From Brachynemurus nebulosus (lineage: Eukaryota; Arthropoda; Insecta; Neuroptera; Myrmeleontidae): a stretch of DNA of 64,000 nucleotides. Numbering within the stretch: position 1 is the stretch's first letter; each line of letters begins with the position of its first letter. Made by a program: the position numbers and the translations under genes. The stretch is from assembly GCA_035578155.1 (NCBI GenBank), contig JAPWDM010000013.1:6907527-6971526 (forward strand), read 5' to 3'. The notes under the pieces were generated by a model. The model worked only from the letters and a program-made list of their open reading frames with translations, was not told where the DNA came from and did not search any database. Below are positions 46,858-60,863 of the stretch, piece after piece.

Positions 46858-48062
46858 TAATGAATATTCATATGAAAAAGTTGACAACAGCTGGCAATTG
46901 TATGACTTTCCCGTCCCGTTCTTATTTTTTCGCAACCTCCTAAGGAGGAGAGGTTGTGGTCAGTAACTAATAGGAAATTAATACATTAGCATGATTATTT
47001 TCCAAAAATCCTTTCCTTAATATACAACATCACCAAAAACCCTTTATAAAATTAATTGTGAATTGAATTTCTTAGTTGGTGCTTAAGTTACAAAAGGGAG
47101 CTACTCTAAAAATTTCAAACTCTAAAAAGTTCTCGAACGAGTCAGTTCTGATAGATTTTTAAATATAGTTTTAAAAGAAACATTCTAATTTTTTAATAGT
47201 GTTTTTAGAAATTATCAGAATAAAATAGTAGATTTATAATTAGAATTTTGAAATGTTATTAACGTCAACAACTCCGGTTCCAGGGAGCGGTATTTTTTTA
47301 TTTAGTGTTTACACTCCGCAGTCCACCGTAGATATTAATTTCGTATACAAACCGGTCTTTTAAAACATGAGTGTCGCAACGTTCAAACTCATATTTTATG
47401 CGAAAAAGTTTCAATTCGAATATGTCGATATGTTTTTCCTAACCAATTTTATTTAATCAGTTATTCTCTCTATAGTAAATTTATTTGGTATGTATAGTAA
47501 ATATTGAATGGTGATAGTATAGTAAGTATACAATTGATAGTTTTCGATACGGTCTACAGAATCACCTAAAAATTTAAATATTATGTAATTCACTTGTTGT
47601 GAATTTTGTAATCAGTGGATTTAACGTCATATCGAAATTATTTATTTAAGTTTTTTTCGTGGTCCTCAAGGCGTGATCAAATTATAACAGTTCCCGTTTA
47701 CAAGGAAACGGCAAGAAATAAAAGAAAATTGTTAGAAGCCCTTGAATTTTATTATTTTTTTTTTTTGGATGAAAATTTTTTTATATGGTGTTAAGATATC
47801 AGTAAATATATAGTAAAAAATGGACAGTTTTTTTTTAATATGTAATTCCTAAAAAAAAGTCGAAATTTTTGCTCTCTATACTAGAAAATCCCCTTAATCG
47901 TTGACTTTATTGCCGTGCATAATCCTCATCGGGCAAAAGGAAAATATAATTTTTCTTAAAACGTACAGGAATGCCTAATAATCTGTTAAGAGTTTCAAAT
48001 CGATTGCATATAGAGTTTCTTCAGAGTTTTTCCCAATTTAAAACACTGAATAACGCTTGAAA
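46858..48062. other. AT-rich intergenic DNA, with a lone TTAA-type element end
   Basis: At about 47882-47899 the string ACTAGAAAATCCCCTTAA matches the right end of the element at 40834-41454, but no matching left end is evident. A T run lies at 47753-47766. Confidence 0.45.
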
Positions 48063-48070
48063 GTTTTAAC

Positions 48071-48648
48071 TAGGGTTTCCGGTCTGTGGCCAAAAAATCG
48101 ATCTTGTGTATCGACTCGAATCGTCAAACCAAAAATCGATGCAAGAGAAAATCGGCTTACAAAAGATCGAACTGACGAAAATCGATTCAATTTTTGTAAT
48201 TATATAAAATAAAAGATATATAAAAGTTTTAATGAAATTTCTTGTTAGGTCATTGCAAATCAGTTTCAAAAAAGTTTTCAATTTTCTTTGAAGATGAACT
48301 GCTGAATGTAATATGAATAAAATGGTTTCCAGTTTGCGCTAAAAGTGTCACATAAATCCAAAATTTGACTCAGTTTTCTATAAATGGATCATAAAAGTGG
48401 TAAAATTAGTTGACAACATTAATAGTTAAAATATATTCTACAATAATTTTGAAAAAATATCATATTTATACATAATGCATACATTATAATAATATTTTAA
48501 TTTAAATTCGAAAAGATCTATCTTCGATCCCGTAAATTTTTCATGATCTCTATATCGATTTTGTCTCCAAAGAATCGATTCGAAAAATCGAAGATCGGCT
48601 CTCCAAAGATCGATTTTCGATAAAATCGAATTGAGATCGGAAACCATA
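48071..48648. mobile_element. Non-autonomous hAT element rich in AAATCGAT motifs, near-perfect 8-bp TSD
   Basis: The ends TAGGGTTTCCGGTC and GATCGGAAACCATA are a hAT-type TIR. The flanks GTTTTAAC (48063-48070) and TTTTTAAC (48649-48656) match at 7 of 8 positions. Both ends are dense in ATCGAT/AAAATCGA motifs (48095-48190 and 48500-48635), while the middle is plain AT-rich. The design is the same as the CAAGAC family, with another motif. The 69- and 71-codon frames here are by-products. Confidence 0.85.
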
Positions 48649-48656
48649 TTTTTAAC

Positions 48657-49195
48657 ATTGAATCAACCTGGCTTACTTATATATAACTTACATACAATTT
48701 TGGTTCTTCCTGTACAATATAACACACACTTGTATGGTTACATATTAAAAGAAAGTTTTATATAGACTTACTACATATTTCCCATTTAAAATAGAGGGAC
48801 TCCATGTTAGTTTTTTTTTGCCAATAACGTTAGTTACTGTCCATCAGTAAATATGCTACAGCAGACATATTTATGGTCAGTTAATACGCGGGTACTAGAC
48901 TAGCCTTACTTAGATGTGCATCACACATAGTCGATATCATTAAATATACATGAATTAAATTTATTACATCGTAAAACAAATAGTAACATGAAAAAAATTC
49001 TATTAAAATTTTTCATCTAGTTTATGTGTGTCGATACGAAAAAATGGGAGCAAAAAATGTTTTTCCAATTTGGTTTTTCTTTTCGCCGGAATTTTAAATA
49101 CTTTGATGTCAATAATAAATTTTAATTGTAGGGGATCAACGGGAAAATAAAACTACTGCAGACGGGAATGTGGCTATAATAATATGTAAATTATA
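48657..49195. other. AT-rich intergenic DNA, no supportable feature
   Basis: No gene or repeat end seen. Confidence 0.4.
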
Positions 49196-49308
49196 CAGGG
49201 TGTAAAACCAATAGATTTCGTCCTTTTGTGAGGTAAAACCGCAGGAATTTTTTCGGAATTAACAGTCGCGTCACCCCTCTAAAGGATAAGAGTTATTTCC
49301 CTTACACC

Positions 49309-49385
<77 letters not shown>

Positions 49386-49500
49386 ACATAATTATATATG
49401 ACGCGACTGTCAATTCCGAAAAAATTTCTGCGGTTCTAGTGTCTACAGGGTGCTATGAGTCACCCCACAAAAGGACGAAAGTTATTTGTTTTACACCCTG
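49196..49500. mobile_element. CAGGGTGTAA foldback element interrupted by (TA)n
   Basis: The outer ends CAGGGTGTAAAACCAATAGA and ACCCTG (right end) are inverted, with TA flanks on both sides. The left arm contains CGTCCTTTTGTGAGG, CCGCAGGAATTTTTTCGGAA and GTCGCGTCACCCCT, and the right arm their complements. Around 49311-49382 a (TA)n tract splits the arms. The left arm is closed by its own TTACACCCTG at 49302-49311. It is related to the perfect foldback at 56875-57127. Confidence 0.85.
49311..49382. repeat. (TA)n microsatellite inside a foldback element
   Basis: About 72 bases of pure TA, beginning directly at a CCCTGTA element end. This suggests expansion from the TA target site or element junction. 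Confidence 0.95.
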
Positions 49501-51527
49501 TATTTACTGAAGTCGTGGACTAGTCCACTATATCGATAGAAAACAAAGTTTCCATCTAGAAACATATGTATTGTTGGAGTTACTGAGTTACTGAGTAGCT
49601 GAGTAAGTTAAAAGTGATGCTCTTGCATTTTACAGATAAAAAGAATCTAAGACTAGTTCTTGTACGATTGTATAATTCGAAAAATATTGACTTTACACAG
49701 AAAGTCATAGGAACCAGTTTTAAAGAATAGCTTTTAGTCGTATTGGAGAGTTTCCTGAAAACGACGTCAAAATTTATAAACAAACATATCGAAAGTCTAT
49801 TGATATTTATCTACGAAGCGAAATGGAAGTTCTAATAATACAATAATCATGCAGAATTTAAATAATTTTGAATACAATTAATGCTTTTGTGTTATAAAAA
49901 TTAACACTGACGTTTGTTTGTTTTCAAATTGTGACATCATTACAATGAGCCATTTTCATAACAAATTCTTTTTTTTAAAACTAAACAATTATTCTTTTGA
50001 TAAAAAAAAGTGTATGAAGGAAAATTTTTAGGAGAAAGTTCTAAAAGATTTCCGCCAAAGTTTCTGTACTTATATTCTGAGACACCAGATGGTGTCTCAG
50101 AGCTTTATAATAAAGTCACCATAAATATATGTTGTTTTTTTTATCGCTAGCTGTTGGTAATGCGTATGGGTGTCCATCAAGTTTTGAATTTGAAACTTCT
50201 AGAAGAGAGCCTGTTATTTTTTCTATTTTATTGGGTTACAAATTTTACTATGGTACAGCTCTGTATATTTTTTTTTTCGATTACAAAATATTTTTTTTTA
50301 AACTAAGAAACTAAGTACCTATTTCTGTATGTAAAAGAAAAACTATTAGAGAAAAAGAATTTCTTTAATTTGATATAAAAGACAATAAAATAAAAACTTA
50401 AGTGATACTAAAAAAAACAGTAAAGTTTCGTAATTGTTATACAATCTAATTGTTTTATTTGATATAAATAAGCATTTTGCTGGTAATTTAAGTAGTTAAA
50501 AGTTTCACAATCATAGTTTTTAAGTTCAATAATAAAAGCTTTAATGAATTGCAAATAAAACTCCGTAATTGAGATTAAATTACCGTCTTGCAATTTTTAT
50601 TTTAAAATTAGTTTATTTGAATTTTTTCAAGACTTACAATTAAATTTTTACTATCGATATTTAAGCAGATTACATCAAAAACCGTATTTTTCTGCGATAA
50701 TAGATAAATTAGAAAAGTGTAAATATAATTAATTTTAAATAACTTAGCTACAAAATACCAATGTTATTTAGAGAATGTAACACAACTGAAAACTAATGCA
50801 ATTTTTTGGGAAAATTGTGAGAAGAAAATAATATTATATCAAATTTTCCTAACGATTATCGGCAATATTTCCTAAATTTTTCTTCAGTTTGCTAAAGTAC
50901 ACCATTATTCAAGAAAAACCAAATGGAGGAATTTACAAAAACATACAAAGCAATTGAGGTTATCAATTTTACCATTCTGTCACTTTCATTGTCAGATTTT
51001 CTAATCATAAATATTTACATAACCTAACAAGAATTTCCACCACATCATAGAATCATAAACTTGTCACATTATATTGTTTTAAATATAAACTATATTAAAC
51101 ATAATTTGAAATTGGTGTTTTAGGTGCTTCAAAAACTCCTTCCCTTTATACCTTACGGACCAATTTATTGCGTTATTAACATATATACAAAGTACATAGT
51201 TTGATGATTGATGAAGTTGCTCAAATTTGGTTAAACTATCAATCTATCAGTCAAATTTTAATTGAACTGAACCCTTATTGTAATCTCAAAATGTTTTAGA
51301 TATTAATTCATAATATTGGTTACATGTTCTTACAAACTTCAAATATTTTATCGAGTATTTGTGAATATTATTCAAATATTAGAAGAAATTTTCTCATATT
51401 CATAAGTATCATTACACCCAATATGCTCAAAATTTACTCGGAATCACTCAAAATACATAACGAAAATTTTGTGTAGCCATATATTTTGTATTCAGACATC
51501 TAGCTAAAATATTGTTACCTATATATA
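49501..51527. other. AT-rich intergenic DNA with one perfect short hairpin
   Basis: At 50077-50100 CTGAGACACCA and TGGTGTCTCAG form perfect 11-bp arms around GA. Nothing around it indicates a gene. AT-rich frames (49580-49783, 50129-50314, 50408-50593) show no domain. Confidence 0.45.
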
Positions 51528-52460
51528 GGGTAAGTGCGGGAGAGATGCCGCGATAGCCAAAGTTCGTCCGTTGATTGAAAGATAGCGCTAATAATGGATT
51601 ATATGTTTAAATAACTTACTTATTTAAGCAGTATATGGTAACATTTATGATTAGTCCATCAGTTTAGTAATTATGCAACTTTTTATTATTGAAAAGTAAG
51701 TCTTTTAACATAATACTTTATCAAGCATTTAATTTATTAGAATTTAAGAATGTATATTTCATTGCTTTAATGAAAATGAGTTTTGTTATTAATGTAGGTA
51801 TATTTTAAAAGTACTGTATAAAATTTTAGGTTGGAATTCCGCACTATGCTTGCTATAGCAAGATGCGGCATCTATTCCAACAAAAAGGAGAGATGCCGCA
51901 ATTAAAGTTAGTATAGATGCCGCATTATATTACATCTTAAAAACATAGACTTATACCTTAATTATTCTATTATTTTTTGGACTGTAAATTATTCCAGGTA
52001 AATATAAAAGATCCATTAATGGATCAGGAAGAGCTCTCGTATTAGTGATGATAACGAAAATAATGATGATTGCCTGTGTATTGAATGTTTTGAAAAGTAC
52101 TCAGAAACAAAAGAAAAAAGTTGACTAGTTAAGATGTACAAAGTGCCAAAAATGGTTACATATGGCATGCATCATATATAGAGATGTGTGTAAAATACAA
52201 AATTTTTAATATGAACTATGCGGCGTCTCACCTTCTTTGATGCGGCATCTCTCCAATAGGTGTGGGAGAGACGCCGCTTCGCAGGCTCTACAAAAATGTT
52301 AATTATGAATCCTAGATGACTCAAAATTTAAAATTATTTATAAATAATTTTAAAGAACAATATTTAAATTTTTGTGTATCAAATTTCAAATCAATTAAAT
52401 GCATACTTTAAGAGTTATCAAGTGTTTTCAAAATGTGCGGCATCTCTCCCGCATTCACCC
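51528..52460 (+). mobile_element. TIR element of the GGGTRAGTGCGGGAGAGATGCC family, copy 2
   Basis: The left end GGGTAAGTGCGGGAGAGATG and the right end CATCTCTCCCGCATTCACCC are inverted. TATA flanks both sides, so the target duplication is TA or TATA. It is the reverse-oriented relative of 13051-13983 and shares the stretches TTATGATTAGTCCATCAGTT and GGTTGGAATTCCGCACT and the motif clusters near 51865-51925 and 52220-52280. It carries the coding remnant at 51993-52210. Confidence 0.88.
51993..52210 (+). pseudogene. Cysteine-rich transposase C-terminal remnant, second copy
   Basis: The plus strand encodes DDCLCIECFEKYSET in one frame, interrupted by a stop, then in another frame a stretch matching CTKCQKWLHMAC. 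This gives the C-x2-C, C-x2-C-x2-W-x-H-x3-C pattern of a PHD-like C-terminal finger. The stop and frame change make it non-functional. Comparison with 13260-13498 shows which residues were original: W and H survive here and not there. No catalytic domain is present in the element. Confidence 0.5.
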
Positions 52461-53230
52461 TATATGCAAGTAGCAACTTGTAAACAAAATTAATTAAAAA
52501 AATTTCTAGGCATAACTATATTAATAATTTGAATACGTGCGGTTAGGAATTACATTACCGCTAAACCAGTCTGTTAATCAGTAAACAGGTGTGAATCATA
52601 TGAAGCGATTGCTTAAACAATATTCCATGAATTTTTGATTGCATATTCATCTTTTGATATTTGCTTTAATTTATGCAAATCGATTTTTAGTTTAATAAAT
52701 TTTAATAAAAATTAAATCAATTTTTTTGTTGATTTCAGCAGGCAATATTATGATTACATTCTAAAGTCTAAACTTTCCCGAATACAATTACCACAGATTT
52801 TGAGTAATTTAATTGAATCACTCAATATTTGAATCATTCAGTAGTACCCAACATCAAAAATTTGTATTAGTACCCAGTTGATGGAATAAAATAACACTAA
52901 AACTGAATGTTGTTGATAATGACAGAAAGATTTACAAGTTCTCATTATTTAAATGATTGACAAGTTCCCTGGAATTATCCGGGATTATATTTTATCAGTG
53001 TGGATATACATGCATGCGTTAGTTATTAGGCGGGTTGGTTGTGGCGTTAAAACTTTCTTTTATTAGTTATATATGAAATTTACTACATAAATATAAATGT
53101 ACGCATAGGTATACAACTTTGTTTATCATAATATCGTAACACTAAAGAAGACAGACGTGAACATTTAACAAGCTGTTAAGCTCCTGCAATAATAAACTGT
53201 AACAGAGTGTTTCGAGTTTTGATGAATATA
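52461..53230. other. AT-rich intergenic DNA, no supportable feature
   Basis: No gene or repeat end seen. Confidence 0.4.
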
Positions 53231-56874
<3,644 letters not shown>

Positions 56875-57127
56875 AACAAATAACTCTCGTCCTTTTGTGG
56901 GGTGACTCATAGCACCCTGTAGACACTAAAACCGCAGGAATTTTTTCGGAATTAACAGTCGCGTCACCCCTCAAAAGGATAAAAGTTATTTCCTTATTTC
57001 CTTGCTCTCTTATCCTTTTGATGGGTGACGCGACTGTTAATTCCGAAAAAATTCCTGCGGTTTTAGTGTCTACAGGGTGCTATGAGTCACCCCACAAAAG
57101 GACGAGAGTTATTTGTTTTACACCCTG
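56875..57127. mobile_element. Near-perfect foldback MITE, CAGGGTGTAA ends, TA-flanked
   Basis: Two inverted arms of about 117 bp (56875 to about 56991 and about 57011 to 57127) differ at only about one position over nearly all their length, around a loop of about 20 bases. Each arm has an internal copy of the terminal motif (CACCCTGTAGACACTAAAAC), plus CCGCAGGAATTTTTTCGG and GTCGCGTCACCC. TA flanks both ends. The near-identity suggests recent formation. It shares the family with 49196-49500. Confidence 0.93.
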
Positions 57128-57374
57128 TAGAGCTGAATTATTTTAGTTGAATATTTTTAGCAAATTTACTTTGATCAATACTTTAAAAATTACGGTCAAG
57201 GGCGGCTATTCGCCACTTTGAACCTATGGAAAATGATAAAGGGAGCTTCAATCTTATCCCACAAACACTTTCTGACGATGTAGTTCAGGGAAAAATCTTT
57301 TATCCCTATTTTCCAATACGGGAAAGTACCTTAAGAGATTAAAGAAAATTTTTTTCTGTATTATATTAATTGAA

Positions 57375-57460
57375 ATTATGTAGAAGTAGAGACAGGCAGA
57401 CAGGCAGACATCACGAAAGTGTAAGGATTCCGAGAGTTTTTTTCGGAACCCTAAAAAACT
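57375..57460 (-). repeat. End of a TTTTTTAGGGTTCCG-type dispersed repeat
   Basis: Read on the minus strand it begins TTTTTTAGGGTTCCGAAAAA, then GGAATCCTTACACTTTCGTG and a (GTCTGCCT)n stretch. It is similar in layout to the repeat at 36585. The family assignment is from memory and the other end was not found. Confidence 0.5.
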
Positions 57461-58330
57461 AGGCGAAGATGTTAGATACTAGAGCGTAAGTAATATTATT
57501 TTTAATTTAATTGCAAATAGTTTGAAAAATTATAAGTATTAATTAAAGCTGTTATGTCGAAAGCTACTTACAGAATTATCTAGAACTCTTCGAATACTTA
57601 TAATTTTCTTTAAAAATTCATACCATTTAGATAACTTTAATAACTAGGTATACTAACCTATTTTGTACACTTGACATACTAAATATTAAATGAATTTTAT
57701 TTAAAATGGTTTGAAAAACCTTCAAGCAGCTGTGACAGAAATTTGACTGACTTAGCTATTTTGAGCCATATTTTCCTTCTTGGTGGCTAAAACAACACCT
57801 CAGTAATCTTGGCAACGCCATTTCAGTGTCCGAAATTTGAATACTTTCCTCTATTTGGAAAAAAGAGGGACGTTAGTGTATTTTATTCCTCACCCAAAAA
57901 AAAAAAGAAACGATGGACAAAGACGGTAGACACCGATCGAGAGAGATAGAGTGGCTTGAAGACGGAAATTATGGATAAATGACAAAAACATATAAATAAA
58001 TAAATTATAAATTCTATGCACGTTTTCAATATTCTATGCCCCGTCATGCGAAATAAAATATAAATGGTTCGTTTTTTTCTTTAAAATAAAATATATGTTA
58101 GGAGAAAATAGATACACATAGCAGCGCTTGAAATCGATAAAATAATATATTATTGAAAATGTAGGTTACTGTATTACCTGCTTAGATAGTTTATTTTTGA
58201 TATTGATTAGGAAGATAATTTACTAGGGTGGTTCGGATTTATTATGTTAAACTGATAATTATTTGTATTAAAATAAGTAGATGTTTATCTTTTTGTCGAT
58301 AAAAATGTTTAGAATATGTAGTTTTTTTTT
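57461..58330. other. AT-rich intergenic DNA, no supportable feature
   Basis: A poly-A run lies at 57895-57907. I see no gene. Confidence 0.4.
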
Positions 58331-58640
58331 TTACTTTTGCAGTGAAAAAAATGGTAGCAAATTTTTCGTAGATCATTTCGTTGTAGGTAAACACGGTAAA
58401 AATGACAACTAATCTATTTTCAAACTCATAGTAACGAAATATTAAATCATTATATCAAATTATACTGATAATTTAACGCAGGTGTATCAAGTTCCAAATT
58501 GAATATTGTAGTTTTTTTCACTTTTACCATGGCAAAAAAGTTAAAACAGATTTTTACAGCGAAAAAAATGGTACAAAAAATTTCATTGGTCATTTCATTG
58601 CAAGTAAACACGATAAAAACGAAACAAAATTTCGTATTGG
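58330..58640. repeat. Two-unit diverged duplication, period ~213 bp
   Basis: GTGAAAAAAATGGTA, followed by TCATTTCRTTG and AGTAAACAC-like strings, occurs near 58342 and again near 58556. The opposing 60- and 71-codon frames here are shadows of this repeat. Confidence 0.5.
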
Positions 58641-58689
58641 TCAATTTAACTGATTTCAAAACCAAGGTAACAGTGTATTAAATAATAAT

Positions 58690-59336
58690 ATGAATTATAC
58701 TAATTCATTTTATTCGTTAAATTGTCTTACCGTATTACACTTGAGTTTTATATTTTTTCTGAGTAACTTTGTGTTTTCCACAAGACAGATTTCTTGCCTA
58801 AAAGTAGTTCTTCTCGTTAAATTGCTAGGCAACAAATTTTCGTTAGACAAACCCAAATTTATTCGAAAGAATACACACCTCTCGTGTGATATTAAGTGAT
58901 TTTATTAGGTAAATTGTCTTACTGAGTTTTATATTTTTACTGAATAGATAAAATTTATAATTTTTACAAATTTGCTCCCTAAAGTAATTTGACTCAAAAT
59001 TAATACAATTCAACAGCAACAAATGGTTGTTTTAATAATTCGTTAATAACTTGTTGTTGGTTTAAAATTGTCGAAAATGCGATATGAAATTTTGGAAGTA
59101 TGCAATGATTGAAGCAGTAATATATTTGAACCATGCGTACATCATAAAATATTGACGAATGAGATGCTGCAGTATCAAAATTTTACAAATATGTATTAAA
59201 ATATTTATTTAAAAAATATGTAACTTATTTGAACTGTATCTAAATTTTCGTACTATTCTAAAAACTGTATTAAAATTTTGTCAGTTAAATTAGTCTTCTG
59301 AAGATAATAAAATATTACTTTAGGCTTACTGTTATT
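58690..59336. other. AT-rich intergenic DNA, no supportable feature
   Basis: A 69-codon plus frame at 58690-58899 has a hydrophobic stretch but no recognised family. No gene is called. Confidence 0.35.
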
Positions 59337-59495
59337 CAGTGGCGACGCAAGAAGAAAATGTGAAGAGGGCAAGATAATTTTTGCGGGGCCCCCTTTAATT
59401 TATTTTGAAATTTCTGAAATTTCCACTCGCGAGGCCCCTTTAAGTGCGAGGCCGTGGGCGTGGGTCCCCACCATCCACGCCTAGCCACGCCACTG
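59337..59495. mobile_element. Short hAT-type MITE (CAGTGGCG ends)
   Basis: The left end CAGTGGCGACGCAAGA and the right end GCCTAGCCACGCCACTG are inverted, and CAGTGGCG is a common hAT terminus. The interior carries GGGGCCCCC, GAGGCCCC and GAGGCCGTGGGCG and is GC-rich for this window. The flanks CTGTTATT and TTATTATA do not form a clear 8-bp duplication. Confidence 0.7.
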
Positions 59496-59544
59496 TTATT
59501 ATATAAGAACGATTTTCTTCTTCAATGATTTTATCCAACTTTCT

Positions 59545-59722
59545 ATACCAAAAGTAGTAAAGTTACAGTGGTTCTATACCAAAAGTATTAAGATTCCAGT
59601 GGTTCCATATCAAAAGTAGTAACGTTGCAGCGGTTCTACACCAAAAGTAATGAGGTTGTAACGGTTCTGTACCTAAAGTAGTAAGGTTATAACGATTCGG
59701 CACCTAAAGTAGTAAGATTATA
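59545..59722. repeat. 31-bp minisatellite, nearly six units
   Basis: Units such as ATACCAAAAGTAGTAAAGTT followed by ACAGTGGTTCT repeat with a period of 31 bp and gradual divergence (ACCTAAAGTAGTAAGRTTAT in the last units). The last unit runs directly into the element at 59723. Confidence 0.92.
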
Positions 59723-60085
59723 GGGGAAGGTAGCCCAAAGCGGATAAGCTATAATTGAAAGCCCAAAAAAGTAGCTTTTGACTTCGATAAGCAGATCTTT
59801 TTTATATTATCAGATAGAATAGTTACCGAACTATAAAATGAAACTTTTCACTTAAGAAATTTTTATACGAGATTTATTTTTAATAAAGAAAATACAAAAC
59901 CTCTGCAAAAACCCGCTTTACCCGTATAGGTATCCTAAAGCGGGTAACCCCCTTTGGGCAAAACAAGTAAGTACTTACATTATGCATTTAAATACTGTTA
60001 TTAGTTTTTAAGTAAACACACGACCTTACAAAAACATTTGATACAACGATATAAAGGCGCTTACCCGCTTTGGGCGACCTTCCCC
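59723..60085. mobile_element. TA-flanked TIR element with reiterated ACCCGCTTTGGGC motif
   Basis: The left end GGGGAAGGTAGCCCAAAGCG and the right end TGGGCGACCTTCCCC are inverted over about 27 bp with two or three mismatches. TA lies at both borders. The core CCCAAAGCGGRTAA or its complement recurs near 59908, 59935-59960 and the right end. It is 363 bp and has no coding capacity. Confidence 0.85.
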
Positions 60086-60820
60086 TAGCGGTTTTATACG
60101 AAAAGATTTGCAAAAACGAAATAAAAATCACATATGAATATGTGTTCTTTCATTACAGTTTTTAATTTTATAAACTGAAAGAGTTATTTTCAATTAAAAT
60201 TTTATATATGTCGAAAACATATTATGTCGGTAACTTTGTTGCACAACCGTACGTCCAAAGGAATTTACCATTTGTTCAAAATTGTCAAATCGTTTCCATG
60301 TCGGTCATCCTAATACTGACTGTAGAAATTTATATGCAATGTAAAGATAGCAAAATGCCATAAACTGTATACAATATAAAGTTTGATTGAAATTCGTTAC
60401 ATTTTCACCCCCCCCCCCCCCAATCTACTACATTGCATGTCGCGTTCATACACCCGTATGTAGAAATTTTACAATCAATTCACTCCACTCTCATTACGAG
60501 GATAAGAAATTATATTTTCCTCGATAAGTAATATTCGAACTTTCTAACATATTGTCAATAAGTTCAATTATAATTTTCAAACTTATTTCATTAAATATAA
60601 AAATGATGTTGCTGGTAATGCGCCCCCCCCCACCACCCGACCAGTGAAAATCCAATAATATACCAACAATGTATGTAGGTATATGTAGGCAGGCAGTCGG
60701 TAAGTTAGTTATTGATAAGTACAAATGCTTGCAACTAATAATAATTGCGGTGACCGAGCCATCGTCATAGTTTCTGGTGGCTCCACAGTGTCTACACGCG
60801 CTTACATAAAATAGTTACTT

Positions 60821-60828
<8 letters not shown>
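60086..60828. other. Intergenic DNA with C homopolymer runs
   Basis: There is a C14 run at 60408-60421 and a C-rich tract at 60621-60640. The 76-codon minus frame at 60494-60724 crosses the latter and has no domain. Confidence 0.5.

Positions 60829-60861
<33 letters not shown>
60829..60861. repeat. (TG)n microsatellite
   Basis: About 33 bases of TG ending GTACAGG, with one TATA interruption just upstream. Confidence 0.95.
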
Positions 60862-60863
<2 letters not shown>

